A stretch of 16,137 nucleotides of DNA from Nitrosomonadaceae bacterium (GCA_021300055.1 JAJTHU010000201.1:1-16137); one strand, 5' to 3'. Counted from the stretch's first letter, positions 6,999-14,610 are shown. The notes: a model not told the origin generated them from the letters alone. A program made the numbers and translations.

Positions 6999-8153
6999 TC
7001 AGCCCGCCAGATCCCGCGCAATCACCATGCGCTGAATTTCACTGGTGCCTTCATAAATCTGCGTAATGCGCGCATCGCGGTAGTAGCGCTCAACCGGATA
7101 GTCGGCCAAGTAGCCGTACCCGCCGTGAATCTGAATCGCTTTCGAACAAACCCACTCAGCCGCTTCCGACGCGAACAGCTTGGCTTGTGATGCCTCGGAG
7201 AGGCAGGGCAGCCCTGCATCGCGCAGCCGTGCCGCGTGCAACACCAGGTGGCGCGCGGCGTTCACGCGGGTGTGCATGTCCGCGAGCAAATTGGCAATCG
7301 ACTGATGCTCGACGATGGCCTTGCCAAACTGCTGACGTTCTTTGGCGTAAGCCAAAGCTGCCTCTAGTGCGGCGCGGGCGATGCCCACGGCTTGCGCTGC
7401 AATGCCAATGCGCCCACCTTCGAGGTTTGATAGCGCAATCGCTAGCCCCTTGCCGCGTGGCCCGAGCATGTTTTCCTCGGGGACAGCGCAGTCTTGCAGC
7501 GTGATCGCACAAGTGTCCGAGGCACGAATGCCGAGTTTGTTCTCGGGGTGGCCGACGATAAAGCCCGGCGTGCTGGTCGGCACCAAGAATGCGCTGATGC
7601 CTTTTTTGCCGAGCGATGGGTCGGTCACGGCAAACACAATCGCGAGGCTGGCGCGCTTGCCGTTGGTGATGAACTGCTTGGCGCCATTGATGACCCACTT
7701 ACCATCGCGCAACTCCGCGCGGGTCTTGAGGTTGTTAGCCTCCGACCCCGCGTGTGGTTCGGTGACGCAGAAGCAGGCGAGTTTTTTGCCAGTCGCCAGA
7801 TCGCGCAGCCAAGTTTGTTTCTGCGCGTCGCTTCCCCAGGTGAGCACGGGGCTACACCCGACCGAGTTATGTACGCTCATCAAGGTTGAGGTGCTAGCGT
7901 CTGCAGCAGCTACTTCTTCAATGGCGAGCGAGTACGCAACGTAGTCGCTGAAGCTGCCGTCCCATTCGGCGGGTACGGTCATGCCGAGCAATCCTAATTC
8001 GCCCATTTGTGCGACCACGGCATCCGGAATCCACTTCTCGGCTTCCCATTTGGCGGCGTGTGGCGCGAGCTCGTTCTGTGCAAACTCTCGCGCCATGTCG
8101 CGAATGGCGCGCTGATCTTCCGACAAGAGTTCGTTGTTCGTGGCTATCAACAT
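6999..8153 (-). CDS. Acyl-CoA dehydrogenase, short/branched-chain type
   Basis: This 384-residue flavoprotein should dehydrogenate a short or branched acyl-CoA and pass electrons to ETF. The family pattern is complete: FAD-contact CVTEPHAGSE in the middle domain, RQQFGKAI, the helix with IQIHGGYGY, and the C-terminal IYEGTSEIQRMVIAR, where E368 is the expected catalytic base. This is the canonical position, unlike in liuA; the residue aligned with the liuA base is glycine (LEGGR versus LDTER). In this neighbourhood 2-methylbutyryl-CoA or isobutyryl-CoA is a reasonable substrate guess; butyryl-CoA is equally compatible with the motifs. I chose the ATG at 8153, which forms a TGATG overlap with the lipoprotein stop. 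A GTG at 8156 is an alternative, one codon longer. Confidence 0.9.
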   Translation of the reverse strand: MLIATNNELLSEDQRAIRDMAREFAQNELAPHAAKWEAEKWIPDAVVAQMGELGLLGMTVPAEWDGSFSDYVAYSLAIEEVAAADASTSTLMSVHNSVGCSPVLTWGSDAQKQTWLRDLATGKKLACFCVTEPHAGSEANNLKTRAELRDGKWVINGAKQFITNGKRASLAIVFAVTDPSLGKKGISAFLVPTSTPGFIVGHPENKLGIRASDTCAITLQDCAVPEENMLGPRGKGLAIALSNLEGGRIGIAAQAVGIARAALEAALAYAKERQQFGKAIVEHQSIANLLADMHTRVNAARHLVLHAARLRDAGLPCLSEASQAKLFASEAAEWVCSKAIQIHGGYGYLADYPVERYYRDARITQIYEGTSEIQRMVIARDLAG

Positions 8154-8395
8154 CACTGGTCCGCTTTCTTCGCTGCGTCAGCGCTAGCTGCTGCGGCTTT
8201 GCTCGCGGCGTCCGAGGTGGCCTTTGCCTTATCGAGTGCCTGCACCTGCGTGCCGAACACTGCCGACTCCTTTGATTTTTCGCGGCTCTCTGCTCGTTGC
8301 TCGGCAGTGGGCTCTTTGCTCGACTCTGTCTTGCCGCAAGCACTCAGCACCAACGCGACGCAGGCGAGTGCAACGGTCAGATAACGATTCACCAT
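8153..8395 (-). CDS. Small alanine-rich lipoprotein, function unknown
   Basis: This 80-residue product starts with a short basic n-region and a hydrophobic stretch ending in a lipobox, LSAC, so C20 should be lipidated after signal peptidase II cleavage. The mature part is short, highly charged and alanine-rich (many A, K, S, D and E) and should form one long helix, perhaps a coiled coil, reminiscent of small Lpp-like envelope lipoproteins. I do not recognise a named family. It overlaps the upstream dehydrogenase gene by 7 bases and the downstream acyl-CoA dehydrogenase by one base (TGATG). These overlaps, the lipobox and a conventional ATG make it a real gene despite its size. Confidence 0.75.
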   Translation of the reverse strand: MVNRYLTVALACVALVLSACGKTESSKEPTAEQRAESREKSKESAVFGTQVQALDKAKATSDAASKAAAASADAAKKADQ

Positions 8396-9066
8396 GGCAG
8401 TAGCGCTCCGTCGTAGTTGAAGAATTTGCCATTAGCGCTGGCGTCCGCAGACGCGATCACTTTACGCATGCCGCTGATGCTCACCGATGGCTCAAGATCG
8501 GCGTTTGCGCCGCCCATATCGGTCTTTACCCAGCCGGGATGCATCACAAAACAGGTGACGCCGTGCGGGCCGTATTCATTGGCAGCGCACTTCACCACGG
8601 CATTGAGTGCTGCCTTGCTGGCGCGATACATCGGCGCGTTGCCGCTGGCGATATGCTCAATCGAGCCCATGCGGCTGGTGACAAACGCAAACTTGCCCTT
8701 AGATTTTGCGAGCGCGGGTGCGACCACTGGAATGGCTTGCAGGGCGCCGAACACGTTGGCGTGCATCACCGCGTCGAAGGACTCGCGATCCGGGGCGGTG
8801 CGCACGTGCGCGCCTTCTGGGCCAAAGACGCCGGCGTTGTAAATGCAAAGGTCTAGGCTGCGGCCATCGAGCGCGCGAGCGAGGCTGGCGAAACTCTCCG
8901 CCTCGTTGACGTCCAATCGCAGTGCGGTCGCGCCTTCGGCAGCGAGCAGGGCATCTTGCTCAGGGGAGCGGCAGGTGCCAAGCGTGAGCCAACTGTCCTG
9001 CCGGTACTGACGCACGAATTCAAGGCCAAGCCCGCGCGATGCGCCAATGATGAGTACAGATTGCAT
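8389..9066 (-). CDS. Short-chain dehydrogenase/reductase, CsgA (C-factor)-like
   Basis: This 225-residue Rossmann-fold oxidoreductase has cofactor loop GASRGLG (8-14), NAG (77-79), an active-site serine in TSRMGS (130-135), and the catalytic YRASK pair Y147/K151. The short length and the MHPGWVKTDMGG segment (175-186) resemble the C-factor/CsgA subgroup. An arginine after the second strand (R33 in GTCRSP) favours NADP(H), which is an inference. The substrate is unknown. It begins with ATG after GGGAG, follows a 240-bp gap containing repeats, and ends overlapping the small lipoprotein gene. It therefore looks like the first gene of the tightly packed left-hand block that runs through to liuD. 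Confidence 0.85.
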   Translation of the reverse strand: MQSVLIIGASRGLGLEFVRQYRQDSWLTLGTCRSPEQDALLAAEGATALRLDVNEAESFASLARALDGRSLDLCIYNAGVFGPEGAHVRTAPDRESFDAVMHANVFGALQAIPVVAPALAKSKGKFAFVTSRMGSIEHIASGNAPMYRASKAALNAVVKCAANEYGPHGVTCFVMHPGWVKTDMGGANADLEPSVSISGMRKVIASADASANGKFFNYDGALLPW

Positions 9067-9230
9067 GATGCTCCCGGCGCTTGCGCGCGTTGTCTGAGTG
9101 GTTGGCAGACGTTGCCTGCATTTTGGGCTCGCGGCGCGGCCTTTTGGGCGTTGCCGCAGGACTCAACGCATTTTATCGGGAAGCAGGGCGACGAACCGCG
9201 GCGTTCATTCTTGCGAGCATGCCCCTGGAT

Positions 9231-9330
9231 CGAACGGCGAGGTTCACGGTCTGGCTGTTTCGTCAGATTCTTCGAACTCGTCGAACGGCGAGGTTCACGA
9301 TCTGGCCTATTCGTCGAATTCGTCGAACGG
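9231..9330. repeat. Tandem repeat overlapping the 3' end of the M81 gene
   Basis: The block at 9231-9255 recurs at 9282-9306 with one mismatch in 25 bases (offset 51). The following part, with the core TTCGAACTCGTCGAACGG, recurs with a gap around 9311-9330 (offset about 42), where it encodes the last residues of the M81 protein (PFDEFDE). About 2.3 degenerate copies are present. The coding copy is followed by TAG and then an in-frame TGA three codons further on, so the extra copies are untranslated remnants. The rest of the gap, 9067-9230, holds no gene or strong signal that I can support. Confidence 0.75.
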
Positions 9331-10788
9331 CCAGAGCGGCCGCGGGATGTTCGTGTATTTCAATGACTTGAAGTCGCGCGCGGCCGTACCGGGGCCACCC
9401 ATGTAAATCACGCGCTTGGCGAGCGGGGCGAAAGCTGCATAGAAGTGCTGCATGGATTTGACGATGACGAGGCGCTTCGTCGTTAGATCAACGCCGGCAT
9501 CGGCAAACTGGGTAAACACCTCCGCGCCATAGGCTTGCGTGCGCAAGGTATTGAGCACAATTTGTATCGGTAGCTCGCCTGGGACGTCGACGCTAACCAG
9601 CGCCGCATCACCCATGCTGGTCGGCAGGCCGCCAAAGATCATGTGGGCATTGTGCTTTAGCCCCATGACGGTGACTTCAGCATCAATCGGCTGACCGGAA
9701 AGCGCACCCACCTTGCCGCCGATGCGTAGCTTCAAGCGTGCGCCGACGCCCACGTCAAAGCAAAACTGGGTGGACACTGGGTCCCACAACGGCCCGATGA
9801 TGGCGTTGCCGACGCCACGCGAGCGCAGCGCTTGCAATAGGAATGTGGAGTCACCGGCTGCACCCGCGCCGGGGTTATCGGCCGTATCGGCGATCACGAC
9901 TGGCCCGCCGCTCACGCTGAGCGCCTCGTCCAGCGCTTCATCTAGCGCGGGGTGATGCTCGGTGGTGCTGCCGCGTGCAGCAATGACCATCTTGCCGATT
10001 TCTTCGGCCAAGTGTGCAGCGAGCGCCGCGTCGTTGTCGGTTACCACCAAGGTCTTGCAGCCCATCCCCGGAACATCTCCCCACGGAAAGCTATGGGCGA
10101 TCGACACCGAGAGCACGCCCGGCAACTGCTCCATCTCTTTCGCACGAGCAACGATCGATTTCATCGGTTCGCGCGTGGTGTGCATCTGGTCGATCATGTG
10201 GCAATCAAACACGGCACTGACGGGGCGTATTTTTTTCTCGACCGCTGCGACGCAGAGGTCAACCAGCTCGAAGGCGCGCTCCATGATGTCGGTGTGCGGG
10301 TACTCCTTGAACGCGACCAAGATATTGCTCTCGTGCACCATTTCGTCGGTGAGGATGCAGTGCAAGTCGAGCTCGGCCCCGATGATGACGTCTGGCCCCA
10401 CGATCGCACGGACCCGACGCAACATGTCGCCTTCGCAGTCGTCGTAGCCATCGGCAATCATCGCACCGTGAATACCGAGCACCACCAGATCGACGGGCAT
10501 TGCGAGCTTGAGGTCCTCAAGCATTTCGTCGCGCATCGATTCATAGGCGGACCGTGACGTGCGCGCGCCGGGCATGGCGAACGCGCACAGCCCTTGCACG
10601 ATTTCCCAGGGTTGATTGCCTTCTTTTTTGCGCTGCTTTAGGGCCGCTAGCGGTGCGGTGAAAAGGTTCGGCTCATCGCCATGCTCATCCGCGCGCACCA
10701 GAAAGCACTGTTCGTACGCCTCAATCCCGGTCGGGATGGGCGAAAAGGTGTTTGTTTCTGTCGCAATGCCGCCGAAAAAGATCCGCAT
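9307..10788 (-). CDS. M81-family metallopeptidase (MlrC/microcystinase C-like)
   Basis: This 493-residue protein has the two-part architecture of the MlrC family: an N-terminal M81 domain (about 1-290) and the MlrC C-terminal domain (about 295-480). Landmarks are FGGIATETNTFSP at the start, GIHGAM (105-110), DDCEGD (116-121), AELDLHC (138-144) and EYPHTD (162-167). Likely metal ligands are D141, H143 and H165. The C half contains ADTADNPGAGAAGDST and GGPGTAARDF. MlrC cleaves linear microcystin products in sphingomonads, but most homologues lie in non-degraders and probably act on other peptides or amide compounds. The ATG has no clear Shine-Dalgarno. The gene lies between the thiolase and a CsgA-like dehydrogenase, with 98- and 240-bp gaps. 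Its link to acyl-CoA catabolism is unexplained. Confidence 0.88.
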   Translation of the reverse strand: MRIFFGGIATETNTFSPIPTGIEAYEQCFLVRADEHGDEPNLFTAPLAALKQRKKEGNQPWEIVQGLCAFAMPGARTSRSAYESMRDEMLEDLKLAMPVDLVVLGIHGAMIADGYDDCEGDMLRRVRAIVGPDVIIGAELDLHCILTDEMVHESNILVAFKEYPHTDIMERAFELVDLCVAAVEKKIRPVSAVFDCHMIDQMHTTREPMKSIVARAKEMEQLPGVLSVSIAHSFPWGDVPGMGCKTLVVTDNDAALAAHLAEEIGKMVIAARGSTTEHHPALDEALDEALSVSGGPVVIADTADNPGAGAAGDSTFLLQALRSRGVGNAIIGPLWDPVSTQFCFDVGVGARLKLRIGGKVGALSGQPIDAEVTVMGLKHNAHMIFGGLPTSMGDAALVSVDVPGELPIQIVLNTLRTQAYGAEVFTQFADAGVDLTTKRLVIVKSMQHFYAAFAPLAKRVIYMGGPGTAARDFKSLKYTNIPRPLWPFDEFDE

Positions 10789-10811
10789 TTGAATTTGAAG
10801 CTCAAGTAAAT

Positions 10812-10849
10812 ACGGGCGTTTTCAGGCATTTTTGCCTGGAAACGCCCGT
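10812..10849. terminator. Long 17-bp stem hairpin between thiolase and M81 genes, possible terminator
   Basis: Positions 10812-10828 pair with 10833-10849 around a 4-base T loop, with a single G-T wobble (10822/10839) on the plus strand that becomes an A-C mismatch on the minus strand. It lies 38 bp past the thiolase stop and 24 bp before the M81 start, where a minus-strand terminator would be expected. Only a weak T-rich stretch (ATTTACTT) follows on that strand, so it may attenuate or stabilise rather than fully terminate. Confidence 0.55.
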
Positions 10850-10886
10850 GGATGCTGGGGTTTGAAAACCAGAAACTGCGCGAGCT

Positions 10887-12074
10887 TCAGATCATTTCAA
10901 CTGCGATTGCTGTGGCTTCACCACCTCCGATACAGAGAGAGGCAATGCCGCGCTGACCACCACGCGCCTTCAGAGCATGCAGCAAGGTCACAATCAATCG
11001 CGCACCAGATGCGCCAATCGGATGGCCGAGCGCGCAAGCGCCGCCATTAACGTTGACTTTCGCGTGTGGAAGGTTGAGATCCTTCATCGCGGCCATGGTG
11101 ACGACGGCAAAGGCTTCGTTGATCTCGTAGAGGTCCACGTTGTCAGGGCTCCAACCAAGGCGCTTGTGGAGCTTGTCGATCGCGCCGACGGGTGCGGTGG
11201 TGAACCACTCGGGTTCATGCGCGTTGGAGGCGTGGCCGACGATGCGAGCAATCGGGGTGAGTCCTTTGGCCTTGGCGTCCGACTCTTTCATCAAGATCAT
11301 CGCGGCGGCGCCGTCAGAGATGGACGACGACGATGCTGCCGTCACGGTGCCGTCTTTATTGAACGCTGGTTTGAGCGAGGGAATCTTTTCAGGTTTGCAG
11401 AGGCCGGGCGGTTCGTCGGTGGCGAGTTGCACATCGCCACCTTTGCCGGACACCGTCACAGGTGCGATTTCAGCGACAAACGCGCCGCTGGCAACCGCGC
11501 CTTGCGCGCGCTTAACGCTCTCGGCAGCGAAAGCATCTTGGTCAGCACGCGTGAATCCATACTTCGCGGCGGTGGCGTCAGCAAAAATGCCCATCGACTT
11601 ACCGTCGTAGGCGTTTTCCAAACCATCAAACGCCATGTGATCGAGCGCCTTGAAGTGGCCATAGCGATAGCCCTGGCGTGCCTTCGGGAGCATATGGGGC
11701 GCGTTGCTCATGCTCTCCATGCCGCCGACCAATACCGTGGCGGCCGAACCGGCCATGATCGCGTCGTAGCCCATCATCGCGGCCTTCATGCCTGAGCCGC
11801 ACACCTTGTTGATGGTGGTGCAAGCGGTGCTCTTGAGCAGATCGGCGCCCAGAACGGCCTGGCGCGCTGGTGCTTGGCCGAGCGCGGCAGGAAGCACACA
11901 GCCAATGATCGCTTCGGTAATGTCCTCGGGCTTCAAGCCAGACTGGGCCACCGCTGCCTTGATCGCTACCGAAGCGAGTTGCGGTGAGGTTAGACCGACG
12001 AGTTGGCCGTTCATGGCACCGATGGGGGTGCGTTTTGCGGCGACGATGACAACGCTATCGTTTGCTTGGGACAT
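10887..12074 (-). CDS. Acetyl-CoA acetyltransferase-type thiolase
   Basis: This 395-residue biosynthetic/degradative thiolase splits or forms acetoacetyl-CoA and may also split 2-methylacetoacetyl-CoA from isoleucine. The catalytic set is complete: nucleophile C92 in NKVCGSGMKA, NEAFA (319-323), H351 in GHPIGASG, and the second cysteine C381 in CIGGGEA. Length and motifs fit the acetyl-CoA C-acetyltransferase group rather than the long-chain FadA group. It begins at ATG with AAGGAA upstream, follows liuA after a 135-bp gap, and precedes a strong hairpin. In leucine breakdown it would handle acetoacetyl-CoA made from acetoacetate. Next to an HSD10-type dehydrogenase it could equally serve the isoleucine branch. 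Confidence 0.92.
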   Translation of the reverse strand: MSQANDSVVIVAAKRTPIGAMNGQLVGLTSPQLASVAIKAAVAQSGLKPEDITEAIIGCVLPAALGQAPARQAVLGADLLKSTACTTINKVCGSGMKAAMMGYDAIMAGSAATVLVGGMESMSNAPHMLPKARQGYRYGHFKALDHMAFDGLENAYDGKSMGIFADATAAKYGFTRADQDAFAAESVKRAQGAVASGAFVAEIAPVTVSGKGGDVQLATDEPPGLCKPEKIPSLKPAFNKDGTVTAASSSSISDGAAAMILMKESDAKAKGLTPIARIVGHASNAHEPEWFTTAPVGAIDKLHKRLGWSPDNVDLYEINEAFAVVTMAAMKDLNLPHAKVNVNGGACALGHPIGASGARLIVTLLHALKARGGQRGIASLCIGGGEATAIAVEMI

Positions 12075-12209
12075 GGGAGGTTCCTTTACGTTGCGCTTCG
12101 GGACACCGAGCGCTCAGGTCACTGATGAAGCTATTTTCGCAGACAAATGCTGCACTGCACGATCTACCGCCTGATTTACGCTTGCGGGGCTGACGCCTCG
12201 CTTACTGCA

Positions 12210-13376
12210 TTAGGCGCTTTCGCCGAACAACTCCCGTCCGATCAACATCCGTCGAATTTCATTCGTACCTGCGCCGATATCGTATAGCTTGGCATCACGT
12301 AGCAAACGCCCGGTGGGGTATTCGTTGATGTAGCCGTTGCCGCCCAGGCATTGGATGGCTTCGAGCGCGACCTTCACCGCAGACTCAGAGGCATAGAGGA
12401 TGCAAGCTGCCGCATCTTTACGCGCCGCGCGGCCGCGGCCTTGATCGAGCATCGTCGCGACTTTGTATGTAAAGGCGCGCGACGACTGCAACGCCACATA
12501 CATATCAGCAACCTTACCTTGCATGAGACCAAACGTGCCAATCGGCTGACCGAACTGCTTGCGATCATGAATGTAGGGCAGCACGATATCCATTGCGGCT
12601 TGCATGATGCCGATGGGGCCAGCCGACAGTACGGTGCGCTCAGTGTCCAAACCCTTCATCAGCACCGTGGTCCCGGCGTTGACCGCACCGAGCACGTTCT
12701 CTTCGGGGATTTCGCAGTCTTCAAAAACCAACTCGCACGTGTCAGAGCCGCGCATGCCGAGCTTGTCGAGTTTTTGCGCGGTGCGAAAGCCCTTAAATCC
12801 GCGTTCGATGATGAATGCGGTCATCGCCTTGGAGCCTTGCTCCTTCGGCGCGGTGCGCATGTAAACGATCAGGGTATCGGCGTGCGGGCCGTTGGTGATC
12901 CACATCTTGTTGCCGTTGGCGATCCAGCGGTCGCCTTTCTTCTCCGCGCGGCAGGCCATCGAGCCGACGACATCCGAGCCTGCGCCCGGTTCGCTCATCG
13001 CCAATGCGCCAACGTGTTCGCCAGAGCAAAGCTTTGGCAAATACTTCTTGCGCTGCGCATCGTTACCGTTGAGATAAAGATTGTTCACGCACAAGTTGGA
13101 ATGCGCGCCATACGCCAAGCCCACTGAGCCCGAGGCGCGTGAAATCTCTTCCATCGCCACCGAATGCGCGAGATAGCCAAGGCCCGTGCCGCCAAACTCT
13201 TCGGGGATAGAGAGACCCAGCAAACCCATGTCGCCGAACTTGCGCCACATGTCCATCGGGAAAGCGTTGTCGTGGTCGATTTGCGCCGCGCGCGGTGCGA
13301 GCTCGTCGTCGCAGAGGCGCTTCACGGTGTCGCGAAGCGCGTCGGTGTCTTCTGAAATGTGCGTATCAAAAATCAT
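12210..13376 (-). CDS. liuA: Isovaleryl-CoA dehydrogenase
   Basis: This 388-residue FAD enzyme converts isovaleryl-CoA to 3-methylcrotonyl-CoA, the first committed acyl-CoA step of leucine breakdown, delivering electrons to ETF. The diagnostic feature is the moved catalytic base: E246 lies in KGLDTERTVLSAGPIG, while the canonical position near the C terminus reads YDIGAGTNEIRR with alanine (A369) instead of glutamate. FAD-binding MSEPGAGSD (127-135) and WITNG (159-163) are present. It starts at ATG with only a weak AAGA-type ribosome site. Its upstream region (13377-13539) carries a palindromic repeat. It is separated from liuB by six genes, unlike the compact liuABCDE order of Pseudomonas. 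Confidence 0.94.
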   Translation of the reverse strand: MIFDTHISEDTDALRDTVKRLCDDELAPRAAQIDHDNAFPMDMWRKFGDMGLLGLSIPEEFGGTGLGYLAHSVAMEEISRASGSVGLAYGAHSNLCVNNLYLNGNDAQRKKYLPKLCSGEHVGALAMSEPGAGSDVVGSMACRAEKKGDRWIANGNKMWITNGPHADTLIVYMRTAPKEQGSKAMTAFIIERGFKGFRTAQKLDKLGMRGSDTCELVFEDCEIPEENVLGAVNAGTTVLMKGLDTERTVLSAGPIGIMQAAMDIVLPYIHDRKQFGQPIGTFGLMQGKVADMYVALQSSRAFTYKVATMLDQGRGRAARKDAAACILYASESAVKVALEAIQCLGGNGYINEYPTGRLLRDAKLYDIGAGTNEIRRMLIGRELFGESA

Positions 13377-13395
13377 TCTTGGTCTTTCATTGCGC

Positions 13396-13486
13396 CGTCA
13401 TTCCCACGAACAACCACAAGGGTTGCGCTGGGCGGCAATCTAATTTCTGCAACCTAACTTGGATCCCCGCCTACGCGGGGATGACG
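13396..13486. repeat. Dispersed extragenic palindromic repeat upstream of liuA
   Basis: The core is a perfect 8-bp stem, ATCCCCGC (13463-13470) with GCGGGGAT (13475-13482), around CTAC, flanked by TGG on the left and GACG on the right. About 60 bp away, CGTCATTCCC (13396-13405) is nearly the reverse complement of the right flank, so the two ends resemble the termini of a small palindromic element. Similar GGATNCCCGCNTNCGCGGGNATGACG-like units are common dispersed repeats in beta- and gammaproteobacteria (established knowledge, from memory). Between the ends are further small dyads (CAACC/GGTTG, GGTTGC/GCAACC). It lies in the liuA leader. Confidence 0.7.
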
Positions 13487-13539
13487 CATCGGCTGCCGCG
13501 CTTCAGCGAGCTGCGCTCTTGAATCGCGGGCCGAGTGCG

Positions 13540-14319
13540 TCATTTAGCCCCCATCCGAATTGCTCCGTCCAACCGAATCACGGCGCCATTAAGCACTTCA
13601 TTCTCAACGATATGCTTTGCCAATGCGGCATATTCTTCGGGCGTCCCCAAACGAGGCGGGAAGGGCACTTGCGCGCCGAGTGACTCACGAATTTCGTCCG
13701 ACATGCCTTGCAACATCGGTGTATCGAAGATACCCGGCGCAATAGTCACGACTCGGATACCAAACTTAGCGAGCTCGCGCGCGATCGGTAAGGTCATGCC
13801 GTTGACGCCTGCTTTAGATGCTGCGTAGGCTGCTTGGCCAATTTGGCCTTCAAAAGACGCTACGGAAGACGTGTTGATGATGACACCGCGTGTTGCCGTT
13901 TTGTCCAAACCCGCGTCCGGGGTCTGCGTGCTCATCGCGTGAGCGGCTAAGCGAATGACGTTAAACGTGCCCACCAAATTGACATTGACGGCGCGTGCAA
14001 AGCTAGCGAGGCTGTGTGGCCCTGTCTTGCCGACAATGCGTTCGCCCGGCAAGACGCCTGCACAGTTCACCGCGCCATGAATACCGCCGAACGCTGATTT
14101 ACAAAGGTCTACGGCCGCCTGCACCGAAGCTTCGTCGGTGACATCGGTCTTAATGAAGCGTGCATTGCTACCGATCGCGGCGACGGTCTGACTGCCGCCG
14201 ACCTCGTTGACATCAGCAATGACGATGTTGGCGCCCTGTGACGCGAACAGCTTGGCGGTTGCGGCACCTAAGCCGGAGCCGCCGCCCGCAATTAGAAAGG
14301 TGTGATTAGGAAACTGCAT
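13540..14319 (-). CDS. HSD10-type short-chain dehydrogenase (probable 3-hydroxyacyl-CoA / 2-methyl-3-hydroxybutyryl-CoA dehydrogenase)
   Basis: This 259-residue SDR has GGGSGLG (12-18), the acidic NAD-selecting D36 at the end of the second strand, NCAG (85-88), catalytic serine in NTSSVAS (149-155) and YAASK (Y165, K169). The tail PFPPRLGTPEEYAALAKHIVEN followed by LNGAVIRLDGAIRM is typical of type 2 3-hydroxyacyl-CoA dehydrogenases (HSD17B10 group), which oxidise 2-methyl-3-hydroxybutyryl-CoA in isoleucine breakdown and other short 3-hydroxyacyl-CoAs. It is the most upstream gene of the minus-strand series, 163 bp before liuA. Its start at ATG lacks a clear Shine-Dalgarno. The pathway assignment rests on family resemblance and context, not on a substrate-specific motif. 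Confidence 0.88.
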   Translation of the reverse strand: MQFPNHTFLIAGGGSGLGAATAKLFASQGANIVIADVNEVGGSQTVAAIGSNARFIKTDVTDEASVQAAVDLCKSAFGGIHGAVNCAGVLPGERIVGKTGPHSLASFARAVNVNLVGTFNVIRLAAHAMSTQTPDAGLDKTATRGVIINTSSVASFEGQIGQAAYAASKAGVNGMTLPIARELAKFGIRVVTIAPGIFDTPMLQGMSDEIRESLGAQVPFPPRLGTPEEYAALAKHIVENEVLNGAVIRLDGAIRMGAK

Positions 14320-14372
14320 GTAGAAATGATGGTTGTGTGCTGACGCAACTCAGAGGAAAGAAAAGAGGAGAA

Positions 14373-14378
14373 ATTATA
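14373..14378 (-). promoter_or_regulatory. Candidate -10 box for the catabolic gene series
   Basis: A perfect TATAAT on the minus strand lies 54 bp before the HSD10-type dehydrogenase start. At 17-bp spacing the -35 hexamer is poor (TCGGGT), so an activator would be expected if this is the promoter. It would give a leader of roughly 45 nt. Confidence 0.4.
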
Positions 14379-14610
14379 GGCTGATGGTCGAGGTGACCCG
14401 AGCGCCGTCGTGCCTTTAGCGGCAGGACATCAAGCAGTTACGAGGCAATACGACACACGAACGCCTTATGTTTTATCGATGCTTCACCCACGACATGCGC
14501 GCGCCATTGACTGGTGCCGCACGCTTATCACGCCTATGCCACGCACTTAACCGACGCGTATCAATTGCATTCTAAGTGGATGGACTATTTTCCCGCGCAA
14601 ACTGTCACGT

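Noticed and set aside
8154..8156. GTG start one codon upstream for the second acyl-CoA dehydrogenase
   Set aside because: The adjacent ATG gives a standard TGATG overlap with the lipoprotein stop. GTG remains possible but is less likely.
9170..9175. TAAAAT-like -10 box upstream of the CsgA-like dehydrogenase
   Set aside because: There is no acceptable -35 hexamer at 16-18 bp spacing, so it is not supported as a promoter.
9067..9306. Possible CRISPR-like or multi-copy array in the gap before the CsgA-like gene
   Set aside because: Only about two degenerate copies occur, spaced irregularly and overlapping a gene end, with no unique spacers of constant length.
12184..12201. Short hairpin GCGGGGC/GCCTCGC between liuA and the thiolase
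   Set aside because: It has only seven pairs including a wobble, a mismatch on the transcribed strand and no T-run, too weak to call a terminator.
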